Part shown: positions 23,535 through 35,172 of the stretch, one piece after another
Layout: every line of letters begins with the position of its first letter
How positions within the stretch are numbered: position 1 is the first letter of the stretch
Assembly: GCA_030248215.1 (NCBI GenBank)
Contig: JASANG010001290.1
Location: 1-64,000 of the forward strand
Reading direction: 5' to 3'
DNA from: Enoplolaimus lenunculus
Taxonomy: Eukaryota; Nematoda; Enoplea; Enoplida; Thoracostomopsidae
DNA length: 64,000 nucleotides
Notes under the pieces: generated by a model
What the model saw: only the letters and a program-made list of their open reading frames with translations
Databases searched by the model: none
Told to the model about the DNA's origin: nothing
Program-made: the position numbers and the translations under genes

Positions 23535-26500
23535 TTATAACGAAATAACAGATAATAAACAGCGTTCTAAATACGCAATGCAACGCTTCGTAGATTAACT
23601 TTGGAGCGAATACAGACCAAACGAACAAATGATACCGTTGGAAAAACGCCAAAAACATATATACAACAGTACAAGAACTACAAACTGCACAAAACACTAC
23701 TGTTATCACATCACGATTTGCTAATTTCTTTTCTTCAGTTATTCGTAATTCGGTGTAGCCATACAGGAGAACTGTTAACGGCCCAGCATACATATTGAAA
23801 AATGTCAGTGTACCAACAATAACCGTGTTATAAGCAGTTAGACCAGTATAGCCAACAGATATGTCGATTGAACTTAAACTGCCTGAATTGCCCTAAATTA
23901 AAGATTGAGAGTATAGCTTGGAGCAAGGTGCAACCGGAGTCACAAAATTGCAGAAACGAAGTGCAAAGTAAAAATATCGCCGGGTATTCAGCCGGGACCG
24001 GATAATGCAAATGACCTGTTATCGAAAAAGTAATTTTTGGCACAACGTCACTGAAAGCGAACATTTCACGTAAACCTCAGTCACCCTGAGCATAAGAGAA
24101 CTTGATAATCTCAGAGCTTCACCTATGCCTTTGAAGTCAACTAAAACACTTTGTCATACACATCAGTCGTGAACAGAAATCTCGCCAAACTTACCATAAA
24201 AAAGAAAGACGATTGTGCACACAGCCATAAAACTAAGCTGGAAATGAACACATCATCGAATCCAGTTTGGCGACAGAGGCGAAGCAGCAATGGCACGGAT
24301 TTCGTTAAATAGCACAACACTGCGCGATTTTCCGGTCGTCCAACAAGCATCAAAAGTAGGATAGCGCACAACAATATCTGACGCCTTGGGATTAATGCTA
24401 ACATCAATACTATTGCATAAGTAGACTGGGCTAAATAGAGCCGCATCCTAAAAATTAAAATACAGCGAAAATAAAACAGAATTTATGGAAAAGATAACAT
24501 AAAAGAAACAAAATTTTTTAAATTTGAACCATATAGCCGTTCAACATCATAGGTGAAGCGCCTGAGAAATAAATTTTATCCAATCATCCTTAGACATCAC
24601 TTCATGATACTAGTTGCTTAAACCGTACCAGAACATAATATACGACCCAGTGCCCAGACAGAAATATTGTGAAAGCCAGCGAAAAACAGAGCACACAGCC
24701 ACAGACGCGTCAGAAATTAAAATACAAAACGAAAATACCTTCAAAGATACAGTGACTTCTGCTACTTATGTACGCAATACGTAGATTGTATTTGAAGATT
24801 ATTAGCAAACATCAATTACAACTTACTGTACAAGCGAAATGTTCATTAGATATACAGAACCAGAAGCCGGGACCAAGTTGAGAATATTATATGTAACAAT
24901 TGTAGCCGTAGATGCAATCGTCAACATACAGCGTGCTTTTGTTTCGAAATAACGACGTAAATTATACACAATTTCACATGTGCAGAAAATACAAACAATG
25001 CTGTTGATAACAGGATGGCTGAAATTTTCCATGAGACAGTAGTAAAATACTGATCTATCACTGCATTGCATAATCGATATTCACGGTCCGAATTAAGTGC
25101 AAACGCGATTGCGTCTAAACCACAAGTCCGATCGTGATTGCTCATTTCTAGAACGCAATTTCTCACAGAAGCGAAGTCAGACGCAAAAATCACGACCGCA
25201 GACGCGATGGCGATAACTATACACTTTATTCTTTCCATGTACTGTGCAGTTCTTATGGGCTGGCCGCAAAAATAATTTACAAGTGTATAATTGCACAGCA
25301 TCTCATAAATCGTCTATGCTAATTTTTGGTTGCTACGTTCCAGTTTATGGACGTCTGAAATGTATACAAAATTAACATGAGTTCCACTAAAATACCGCTG
25401 TAAAAATGTTTTCAAACTATTATAACAAACAAAATGGCTCTACTTCGCAAGATAGCTTGCCCAACCAAGTGCTGGCGCTTTGATTCCATTTGGATTCCAG
25501 TGCCGAAATATCCGATGACATGCTAGGATGAGAATCACACAACCAAGATCTATTCGGGATGATGAATTGGAATTCTGAAAACAAAAAAGCAGCGCATTGA
25601 AAATTTTGTCAATTTCTAATTGAAACTTATGTAGTGTATAATTTTCTAAATGTGCAAAGAAGTCTGTGAAAAAATTGTTCATAATGACGTATAACTATGT
25701 ACAGTTCTTAGGGGTTCGTTGCTCGTGGATCATTATTGCAACATTGCTATAGGTTTGTAAAGTTAAGCGTTATACTACTTCAGAAAGTATTTATTTGTAC
25801 AATAATCTGAAAAAACTTTGAAACCAAAAAACTCTAGTTTAAAATAAATCTTATACAAACTCACGTAACACCGACGCCGCGAAGTTAACAACACGCACAA
25901 GAAACACGTTGTAGTCAAGAAATACCAAAACTGATGTTCTTCTTCAATCAAAGAACTAGATCCCAGACTAAGCATGTACAGTAGGACAACGATTGCTAAC
26001 GTGATTGAATTCCAGTGCTATAAACAATACGTAAGTTAACGCTAACTGCTGAGTCACTTAGGATAATCAAAAAATAAACTGTTTCGCAGCCGTAACCGCT
26101 AAATATGTGTGTGAAGCTTCAATTTGCAAACTTAACCAATACATATTATATTGTAATCCATGAATTTTAATAAAAGTACAGCAGAAACGTACATGTACTG
26201 AACAGTACTTTAGTATCTGTTGATGTACTACAATGAGCTGGATTACCAGAATCTAAAAATAAAATGTAAGGCAATGCTAGTGTGTTATTGGAAGAGAAAG
26301 AATCACCTAAATTCCGATTCAGCACCCAATTAAATTCCGAGTAATATTGAAATATTTTGACAAAATAAACTCTCCAGTGTTTTATATATTACGATCACTC
26401 TAAAAGAAATGTGATCCACCTTGGGAAATTATATAACTAAAATGACGTATCTACCATATATCGCATTTAAAAATAAATTTGTTTGAATCAGATATTGCAA

Positions 26501-29500
26501 CAGTAAAAAACCAAAAGTTATAAATATCTGCGCAACAACGAACAGATTCTATAAGGTATACTAACAGAAATTTTGTAACTTCATGCAAATCAGTTTTTAA
26601 TTTTCAAACGAAGCGCAACAAAACAATCATAAACATATACATTTTCAGTCAAACACTAATATTCTCACGATTAAACAAAACATCAAACCGCCGATTAGAT
26701 ATTTTATATCGTATTCGGTCATCCCATTGACAACTTCCGAGCTTTTACGACTCAAATCCAACCTGGCAACAAATCAAAAGATGAATGAAATTGGCCATCG
26801 ATGCACTCGCGATTGTAAAATATCGCGACGTATTATTTAGCTTTGCATTATTGAAACAATCTTACACCTTTGTTGAAACTTATTGTTAAGACTTAACTAC
26901 AACATTACAATTTGTAAAATGATGGCCAATCGATGTCCTGGCTTTACGTCTGTATCACTGTAGACCATTATTGATGCGTGTGCCGGCTACATAGGTTCAT
27001 TACACGGCCATCTCATATTCTTTCTGCAGTCACTATCGAGCAGTCCTAAAGTATTTGCCCAGATTCTACTGGAAAACGAATGACTTTCCTTAAGTTACTT
27101 GTGAAGCTCTATTATGTTGCCAAGTGGTCTTTCCAAAACATTTTGTCTCAAATAGGCTAATCTGCATATTGATTGCAACTAAAGATGAATGAATCCTTGT
27201 GTCTATTTCGTTTGGACAGAACGAACACTGACCCGCTACTGCTAATATAAGATTATGCATAATTAATTATAAGAGCAATTGTAAAAAATAGACTATTACA
27301 TTAAACTGAATTCTTCATCAAAATGGATTACCTTAAAACACGCAAAAGAGCAAATAACTTGTCAACATCAACACTCGTCTGGCAGAGCTCAACAAGTATT
27401 TTTTTCACAGCATGAAGCATTGCTATTTCGTCTAAAACATACGTAAGTCTGCTTTCACAGGTAGTGACTCGGGTGCACCTGGCGTCTTTTTATAGAGCTG
27501 ACTGCAATCGTGCTTCCAGTGGAAACGGCACAGTCAAGTTGGGTGATTTTTATATTACTGACCAAGCTACAGTCTAAAGTGCATAGTCGGTATACTTGAC
27601 CGTGTTCACTTTCCAATTGAACTAGAAAATCTTATGGATTAAATTTAAGTTTCCGAAGTTTCAAAAAGTTTACTGTGACAAGGTTATCCTAAAGAAAAAG
27701 CAGAAGAACAAAAGTTTGTTTATGTAAAAATGAAATAAATTGAAACCTAGGTTTTACCATTTTCGGACCACCGGTCTTGTAAGATAGCTATACGGCGTAG
27801 CTGCACTGCATTCGTTAAAAGCCCCACAGACGCATGTTCAACATATTTCACCGAACGTAGCAACTCAACCAAAGCTACACCAACGGAATTCTGTGGAATT
27901 GGTAAAGCTAACAATAGTGAAATCGTAGGTACTACATCAGTTTGTTCAACTTCTATGTGTTTTAATACAGCTAAAACAAAAAACAAAGACCACTTAGCGT
28001 ATAAATTGAACATAATAATTTATGCTGGATCTGAAAAGTGTGCTGTAGGCACGCTTAGTTAAAATGTATAATACGTTGCAAACAAGTGCAAATACCATCA
28101 TTGCATTTTCAAAATGTATCAAACAAAAAGGTAAAACAGATCCTAATCAAAGTAACAAATAGAATGCTATGCTACAACAAACCAATAGGTTGCGGTGATA
28201 AACTTCAGTCGTAAAGAAATTTAGCTTTATGCTACATTAAAACAAAACATGGTACGTTTTCAAAATGTTTTTAGATAGACTAACTGCCGTCTTTGAATGC
28301 CGCACTAAGAAAAATCAATGGAACGTTGGTTTCTTTGTCTGACGCTCCGCCGTGATTTCCACTATCAGTCATACCATGATCGCCAACGACAACAACTAAG
28401 CCTCGATTCTAAAACATATCCCAGTGACTGATTTTCATATAAGGTGAAAACATGCGACTTGGACCATGCATAACATGCGGCTTAGACCAAGTGGGTTGCC
28501 GAAAATTATATGCGGCAATCATTATTCTTAGAAGCAGCTACAATACCACCTTTTAAAGCTGTGTATTAATTCTAATGTTAATCACGCATTTTATTTTTTG
28601 TTTCAGCTTACTTTTGGATATGAAAACGGCGAAAGTTTTAGACATTAAGCAAACTGTCAGATTGCTTTTGGCACATTTTTTGCCGAAGCAGCATACCCGG
28701 TATGACCACGCTTAACATACTGGCAAAACGAGGTATAAAGTAAAACCATAACCGCACACTGATATGGCGCCATGTGTCAGTTTGTACTTACAGATAGAGA
28801 CTTAAAAATAACTTCGATAACATTGTCCATTTCCTTAAGCTTTGGTGAAAGCAAACGCGAACTCGCGCCGTACATGTGCCCTAAAAAGACAAAGGATACC
28901 ATGTGAATATATATATAAATATATATACATAAAACAAACAACAAAACATTTATATATACTCTAGATATTTTATCAAAAACGTGTGGCACATAAGTAGGAC
29001 TTAAGAATCACAACTGAACTAAATAATATGTTCTATTATCAGAACCGAACCAGATTCTAATAATGACGTACCGATGTGATCTAGGCCCAAATAATGCAGT
29101 ATCATAGCAGACCAATCGCTAGCCTTGTTGAGTTCAAAGTCAAGGTGACGCGTAACGTTCAAATCAACCTAAATTTACCATTACCCCTTTATTAGAAGTC
29201 AAATTTTGCACACGGTTATTTCAACTGCGCTAATATAGAACTCCAACCAGCTGAATTTGTAACCGAAAGACTTAAATAATTTGAGCTAGGTGTCTAATTT
29301 CGAGTATTATGATACCTCTGTATAATCAGAAACATAAAACGAAGTAATTCCATCGTATCTTGTGAAGAATTCCACCGGCGTAAACAATTTAAGCCACGTA
29401 TCATCGCCGTAAAATAGAACAGTTTGATTGTTTGTCCTAAAAACCAACAACATTAAAATTACGTAGTCTTTCCGTTACTCGTGATTTCTCGATCTTTACT

Positions 29501-31292
29501 ACAATTTATACTGAGCAGATATTGATTATGACATTATATCTACAGCATACAAAGCCGACTATTTAAATCACAGGAATTATGAGCCTATACAGTAAAAAAT
29601 ATTGCAAATTTAGTTGGATTAACAAATGCATATTATACACAATTGATTCTCAAGCAACTTTATTTTTTATAAGTCCGTTTAACCTTTACAAGAACATTTC
29701 TTACGCAAAAAGATTAAACTTAACCTGTAATCAAATGAAGAACATAAAAAGAAACTAAACCTGCCGGGCTTAGCGTACGTACATACTTGAGTTGATAAAT
29801 CCAGCTATCTTCAGTCAATTCACTGGAAGCAAGATTTAATGCAACATCAACGAACGCAGGAACTGATCCAGCAGTCAACGCCTAAATGTATATATATAAA
29901 GTTCTAAGAATAACACACAATAAACCAACAGATCCACACACCCTAAGTATGTCGAATCCACGCAGCGACCGGATAACAGGATCCATTTTAATAACCGTGA
30001 AAAACCTAAATCTGTATCAAGTTTTTTGTAATTGGTACACAGTATAAAGTATAAACCTACTGAATATTTAAGATAGTGGTCCCAGGTTTTGATAGTAATG
30101 TAAAAACGAAAAATTCAAGCTAATAAATCCAGTTCAGCACAGACTTGTGTGTCTCAAATACTTCAGTCCATAAATGTAAATGCTATATCAGAATAATGTC
30201 CGGTTCCCAGGGTGCAACCAGAATTTCGATTTCGATTTACAATTTCGATTCCGATTAGAATGCCTACTCAGAACGAGCTCCGATTCCGATTGCACAATAA
30301 AAAATAACTGTTTGATTCAATTAAACCGTTGGCGTTGTATTTTAGCTTACGACCGCTCAGCATTGTAGTGAAGCAAACACGCAAAATATTATTTGTTGAA
30401 AAACACAATCACTCCATCGATCAGTGGCACATCCTATAGTTTCTAACCTGTTAGCCTAACATGAATTTCGTAACAGATATGTACGGAACCGTTTTTGGGA
30501 TTTCTTATCCAAAGTATAAGTTTTTAATGTGCATAACAATGCAAAACAAATTCTAATGTTGATGCGTTTCCGCCATTTAACGTACTTTAATACGCGGCAT
30601 GGTAACGGTTGGCGTTCTCGCTCGAGCACGAAATACATAAGCCTGGTTTTTGGCAATTTGAGCAGCTAGAAACGGCATGTCGCTGCTTGAGTTGCGCCAT
30701 ATAAAATCTTCTCGTAGCGCATCCACCACCATAAAAACAATACGGTCGAACACAGGAGTTCGACTACTTGTCAAATCTTCAATGGACCGTAAACATGTGC
30801 CTTAAAACAAGCATTTGAATATTCACTAATTTACCATATTGAAACCATTATATTCCATTTAACAATACATATTAATTATTAATTGCATTCACAACTTGTT
30901 GCGTAAACACTTTAAATACAATAGGCCACGGAAGGAAGAATTGTTAGTTACTTCTGATATTTGAATGCTGTTTAGCATTGCATTTGAATTAATTATCCGG
31001 CTCCAGCATAATATTGAATTAACCGGACATAACTGCAGCATTTTATGTAGCAGGTTATAGCCTGAATATCACAAAAAATTTTATTATATGCAATCAGTCA
31101 CAAAATGGGGTGACTTATACCATTTACAATAGAGGCAACCATGTTCAAGGTTTGGTACGACTCTTCTGAGTGCGTTGCGTGACCCGGCATGTCAACTTTT
31201 CTGTGAAAAAATCCACACAGAAATATAAAGCATCCAATACTTTGCAGAACGGAGAGGAACACAAAACAGTTTAAAAAATGGTTTGAAATCAT
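23530..31292 (-). CDS. PIGG: GPI ethanolamine phosphate transferase 2 (PIGG family)
   Basis: Minus-strand exons, 5' to 3': 31292-31121, 30800-30586, 29881-29787, 29436-29316, 29168-29072, 28880-28792, 28408-28285, 27970-27758, 27431-27332, 26762-26669, 26252-26199, 26017-25865, 25574-25444, 25251 to about 24836 (internal join unresolved), 24447-24195, 23892-23530. Apart from that join, phases agree throughout. The N-terminus is a membrane anchor (FIFLCGFF). A luminal alkaline-phosphatase-like domain follows: MVVDALREDF, TPTVTMPRIK, VLFYGDDTWLKLF, LHYLGLDHIGHMYG and VVVGDHGMTDSGNHGG, which hold the metal-binding Asp/His residues. Several membrane segments follow, with LGSSSLIEEEHQFWYF, then GNSGSLSSIDISVG and RYHLFVWSVFAPKLIYE. 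TVTMPRIK and the EEEHQ..WYF motif point to PIGG rather than PIGO or PIGN. It adds ethanolamine phosphate to the second mannose of GPI anchors in the ER (family knowledge). Length of about 880 residues compares with about 980 in human. The start ATG at 31292 gives a short cytosolic tail before the anchor. Confidence 0.93.
23930..24012. repeat. Fragment of the CCGG-rich hAT-like MITE in a PIGG intron
   Basis: GGTGCAACCGGAGTCAC at one end and GGGACCGGATAATGC at the other match the family start and subterminal motifs. It lies in the last PIGG intron, between 23892 and 24195. No right terminus was found. Confidence 0.4.
30206..30300. repeat. Fragment of a CAGGGTGCAACC-type MITE in a PIGG intron
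   Basis: CAGGGTGCAACCAGAATTTC is followed by TTTCGATT and TTCCGATT repeats and ends near CCGATTGCAC. The CCGATT core differs from the CCGGAA core of other copies, which suggests a sister subfamily. It lies in the intron between the exons at 30586 and 29881. Confidence 0.45.
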
Positions 31293-31586
31293 TACAAGGA
31301 GACATTGATTTTTTAAATTAATTATATATTTCACGCGGATATAAAAATTCTGATCCTGAAAGCTCCGTAATTTAAATGTATTGGTTTTGGGAAACCAAGA
31401 AAGGGTAGCCATGTCTTAAATCAGTCTGGAAGGTCGATTTATAGACTTTAGGGCGAATTTTTAAAAATACTTTTACAGTTTAAGCTTGCATTTTATAAGA
31501 GGTCTACGGCATTTATACGAGTTTACCAATAAATATTTGGATTAAGGAATTGTCACGGAGGCTCTGATGGGAAGGAAACTCGGGTT

Positions 31587-31630
31587 GTTGTTGTTGTTGT
31601 TTTTGTTGTTGTCGTTGTTGTTGTTGTTGT
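31587..31630. repeat. (GTT)n microsatellite
   Basis: GTTGTTGTTGTTGTTGTT with a few interruptions, about 300 bp upstream of the PIGG start codon on the other side. There is no sign that it is translated. Confidence 0.8.
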
Positions 31631-32419
31631 CTGGGGTTGCGCATTGCGCAGGGTTCTACACAGTACTTAATTACAGGTGGTTCAAGGAGTAACGTGGGAA
31701 AACCGGAGAATTTAGGTGAAACGGGAAAACTTACGACAATTTTGGGAAAGGTTAGTTATTCTAACGGGGTTAGTTTTGTTATTCAGAAACCGGGATTGGA
31801 TTAGCCATTCTAACGTGGTTAGTTTGGCAGGATTTAAATAGAAGCCGGTCATTATTTATATGTTGCAACGGGCTTATAGCTCCGTGCAAATTCAATCGAC
31901 GTTCCCTTTTCAACTCGCGGATACAAATGATACCTAGCTATGTGAATACCAGACGAATGTCCTTTCTAGTTTGAACCGATGACGATTTTTCATTCGCAAA
32001 GTGAATAAATTCACTACTAGGGGTGTTAGCATACGCTTTTGCAGCGGCAACTGTAGCTTATTTTTTGGTGGAACAGAATGGACAGCTTTAATGCTATGGA
32101 TTTATCTGAAACTCTCACTACAGATTCGAAAGTATGTCTTTGGTTTAGAAACCTTCGAGTCAGTCAGAGCCGGTCCAAAAATTTCAGACGGCGGGGCGAT
32201 CAATTTTTAATCTGTAAGGCATGTTAGGAGCTTGATACCGCACGGAATCCATGTAAACTAAAAGTTTTTCATGGGATTTAATGAAAACATTCTTACTTTA
32301 GTATCTGTAATCCTTTCAGTCATAGAGTATACTATGAGCCACTAAATATAATATTGTATGAGCAATACACACACACTGAGAGCAGTGTTTAAAATTTATA
32401 ACATATATGCGCAGTGCAA

Positions 32420-32580
32420 AATCTCCACAAGCCGTGAGAGCGTACTCGGGCTCGAGCGTCCAGCTCCTATAGCTCAGTGGTCATCGTAAACGCCTCCCAC
32501 CCTTGAGACTGTGGTTCGAACCTTACCTTTAAATTACATCTCATATGAAATTGAAAATATTTATGTGAGAAAGGGTTAAT
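32420..32580 (+). mobile_element. tRNA-derived SINE, best preserved copy
   Basis: The internal pol III promoter is visible: box A TAGCTCAGTGGTCATCG at 32470 and box B GGTTCGAACC at 32513. The head is CCACAAGCCGTGAGAGC and the 3' part TTATGTGAGAAAGGGTTAAT. The last block is shared by all copies (3931, 13938, 32737), so it is part of the element. The body is about 160 bp, short as SINEs are. Confidence 0.75.
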
Positions 32581-32736
32581 ACTGAAATTGTGTCTGGCTT
32601 CTTGCTCTACATCGCTTCCAAAACCATTTAACCCCTTCTCACATTGAGTTGCCTATAGACAACTTTAGCGTAGTGTATATACGTTAAATAATATATCGCA
32701 CCGTGTTTAACAATTGCAACACGTATACATAGTACT

Positions 32737-32880
32737 AAATCATCACAAGACGTGAGAGCCCCCGCGGGCTCGAGCATCAAGCTCCTATAGCTGTGTGGTG
32801 ATGGTATATGCCTCCCACTCCAGGCATAAAAGTAGGTTTCAGGGGAAATAGAACATATTCATGTGAGAAAGGGTTAATAA
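32737..32880 (+). mobile_element. tRNA-derived SINE, second copy, 160 bp after the first
   Basis: It has ATCACAAGACGTGAGAGCCC, GAGCATCAAGCTCCTATAGC, TGTGTGGTGATGGTATATGC and TCATGTGAGAAAGGGTTAAT. Box A is degenerate and box B is lost (TAGGTTTCAGG). It has the same orientation as the copy at 32420. Confidence 0.7.
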
Positions 32881-33052
32881 TTCGCCACTGCTATTTAAAG
32901 GCCCGGAATTCCTTTTGGAGGATGGCAGGCAACAGATAGTGCGAGGAAAACAACGAAAGAAACTAAAAATTAATATTTGAATAAAAAGCATAAAAGATGC
33001 TAAAATTTTCTGGTACGTTTTTACTGGGCCAAAAAATCTAAAATAGCGCGCA

Positions 33053-33741
33053 CTGTAGTGATCCGAATAAATAGGGGGACTGACGTTTATCTGGCCTCTA
33101 CATGACAGAACTGCACGGTCGGAATGACCTCTTTTTCTAGAAGTGCCGTGTATATACATGATTTTCTCCTTCGCCGGGAATCGAACCTCGGACCTATCGC
33201 TCGCGAGTCAACGCGCTACCCATTGCACCACGTGGCCGATGCTTTAAATATTCTCTAACGCTATATGTTGCACGTGAAGGTATGTGTCTTACTTTGGACG
33301 CACTATGCACATACGCTACACCACGTATATATGCTAACATTCCCCCTACTTGAGATGGTCGTCCAGGACTGCGAATCCAAACTGTTCCGAATTCATAAGC
33401 CTGCAATTTACAGCGCCCATCTGTGAGACCTCCATGTCAGAACTACACGGTCGGGACTACCCCTTTCTTTGAAGTACTGCGAATATAATTGGTTTTTCTC
33501 CTTAATTTTCGAAGCGTACGGCCACGCCGGGAATCGAACCCCATGTATACCAACCAACAAGTATAACCTTGCATTATCGCTCAATTCTTTGTACGAGACA
33601 AACGTTTAATTCAACGGATAATTGCAGTACCGTATACATCAGTATAACAGAGGGTGGCAAAGCGTGGGTTAAACGAAATAACAATCCGTAACCGAACAAC
33701 AGGGGGTACCCTCTCGAGAGATCAAATAAATATTAGTCCCC
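33053..33741. mobile_element. Composite CTGTAGTGA element with a duplicated tRNA-bearing unit
   Basis: It starts CTGTAGTGATCCGAATAA, a family terminus, and ends in the family subterminal text AGGGGGTACCCTC..AAATATTAGTCCCC. A block of about 120 bp (GACAGAACTGCACGGTCGG to TTTTCTCCTT plus tRNA 3' half) occurs twice, at about 33100-33240 and 33425-33545. Between them lie 180 bp of other sequence. Confidence 0.5.
33172..33239 (-). tRNA. tRNA-like sequence, probably a pseudogene inside a repeat
   Basis: Read on the minus strand: GGCCACGTGGTGCAATGGGT (acceptor and D arm, box A), a middle part whose anticodon stem does not pair well, then GAGGTTCGATTCCCGGC (T arm, box B). Its 3' acceptor strand is changed, but the partial second copy at 33505-33545 keeps CGGCGTGGCC, which would pair with GGCCACG. 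The parent was therefore a full tRNA. Isotype cannot be assigned with confidence. Confidence 0.45.
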
Positions 33742-34665
33742 TAGCTGATTTTACACGACATATATAAAAACAGATGAGTGCAACCGTTTCACAACATTCT
33801 TTCACATTGTTGCACTTTGAGCTGCGTTCGAGCAAATTGGTTGGGCAGAGCAGCGAAAAATATTGCATAGCAAGCTTATACGGACTATTAACTTTCTCAA
33901 CCGACTTTCCTAGTACTGTGACAACACACCTATAACATTCTTATCAATTTTAGCAATTTGTGCCAAGATGTGCTTGCTCTTCTGATCTTTAAAACAACCT
34001 GAACTGTCTAGAAAAATTGTTTACAACATAGGATACTAAAAGCAAAGTTCGATGTTTACACTACAGATTGAGCTATTTCCAAACAATTGCAATAATCTGC
34101 TGCAACAAAAATGATATATATCAGTGCGACAAATTGCCTGTTTACAACCTTTTTTAAGTTTTAATATATGTAAGAAAGAAACGTCGCATATATTCACGGA
34201 AATTGGCGTTTTTTTTGGTGCTTAGCATATCAGCCCGGCTGTCAATGAGATAACCTCCTTCAACTGCGGATCTCAACATTTGCGTAGTAGTAGGAACTAA
34301 AATCTTTAAACTGTGTTGAATTTTGAACCTCTTTTTTTTTCACTGGTTCGAAAGCTACGTTACAAAGCCTTTAATGGCAACGGAAACAGAAATGATCGCA
34401 GATTTTTACGAAAATGGAACTGCCAACGTTATACCAATGTACACTGGCTTCTAAAATTTTGTACAAAACAAACGGACGCTTTTCCGAGTTTTGTTGATTT
34501 TACTTCAAAAACATCACTGGATTAGTTCTAAAGTGTGTGACTTTGTTCGACTAAACAATGCGCATTACAATATCAGAACTTTCGGTATAGTCGTATAATG
34601 AAAATATGGACATCGAATTTGAACGGAAACGGAAATCGATATACTGCTGGATCTGCCTCCCACTG

Positions 34666-34879
34666 CTGTAGTGACCCGAATATGTTTAAGTTTCGAACTC
34701 AACTTTATTTGGTCCTGCAGTCATGCGCAACAATTAGGGATAATTGTCATTTATGGACTCTAATTAGGGATTAGGGACTCTATCAGCTTACGGACTCTTA
34801 GGGAAACAGACTCCTATTGATTGGGCTCAAAATGGTGACCCACCCTCTTATTACCACCCTCTTATTCGGGTCAATACAG
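34666..34879. mobile_element. CTGTAGTGACCC-family MITE, short copy
   Basis: The left end is CTGTAGTGACCCGAATATG and the right end ATTCGGGTCAATACAG, followed by TA. AATTAGGGA repeats lie inside. It is 214 bp, about half the length of the copies at 12119 and 36306. Confidence 0.65.
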
Positions 34880-35172
34880 TAAGTATGGTGGAAAAGAAAC
34901 ATGATTTCGTTTATTATTTTTGAGTAAACTTGAAACTATTAACCGATGTATATATGCACGGCGTGCATATATTGTTTTGTTGCCGGGTTTGCTACTGTTT
35001 TTGTTGCAGTTTTTGTTGTTGTTTTGTCAGCCACCTGCACATGTGCCTTTGAGCGGTGATTTCTCGGGATCATTTTAACTTTCTGTGTGGGTTGAGACAA
35101 TCCTAAACAGCAGCAACTGTTTCAATGGTTTCTAATTTTGCAGTAATTTTCGTTTTTAAACCGTTATAAAAT

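Larger units (their letters stand above)
31293..35172. other. Intergenic region between divergent PIGG and cathepsin Z
   Basis: The two genes point away from each other, so both promoters should lie in this 3.9 kb. I cannot point to a TATA box or other clear promoter motif. Besides the listed SINEs, microsatellite and MITEs, the segment 33750-34660 shows nothing I can name. TTTTTGTTGTTGTTTTGTC near 35010 is low complexity. Confidence 0.5.

Noticed and set aside
31098-31412. An earlier PIGG start at 31412
   Set aside because: It would add 40 polar residues before the membrane anchor; the ATG at 31292 gives the short tail usual for the family. Not excluded.
31587-31630. The (GTT)n run as coding poly-Gln or poly-Val
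   Set aside because: There is no extended open frame or splice sites around it; it is a plain microsatellite.
33194-33406. A 70-codon minus-strand frame across the tRNA-like sequence
   Set aside because: It reads through the tRNA-like body and repeat text, so it is not a protein gene.
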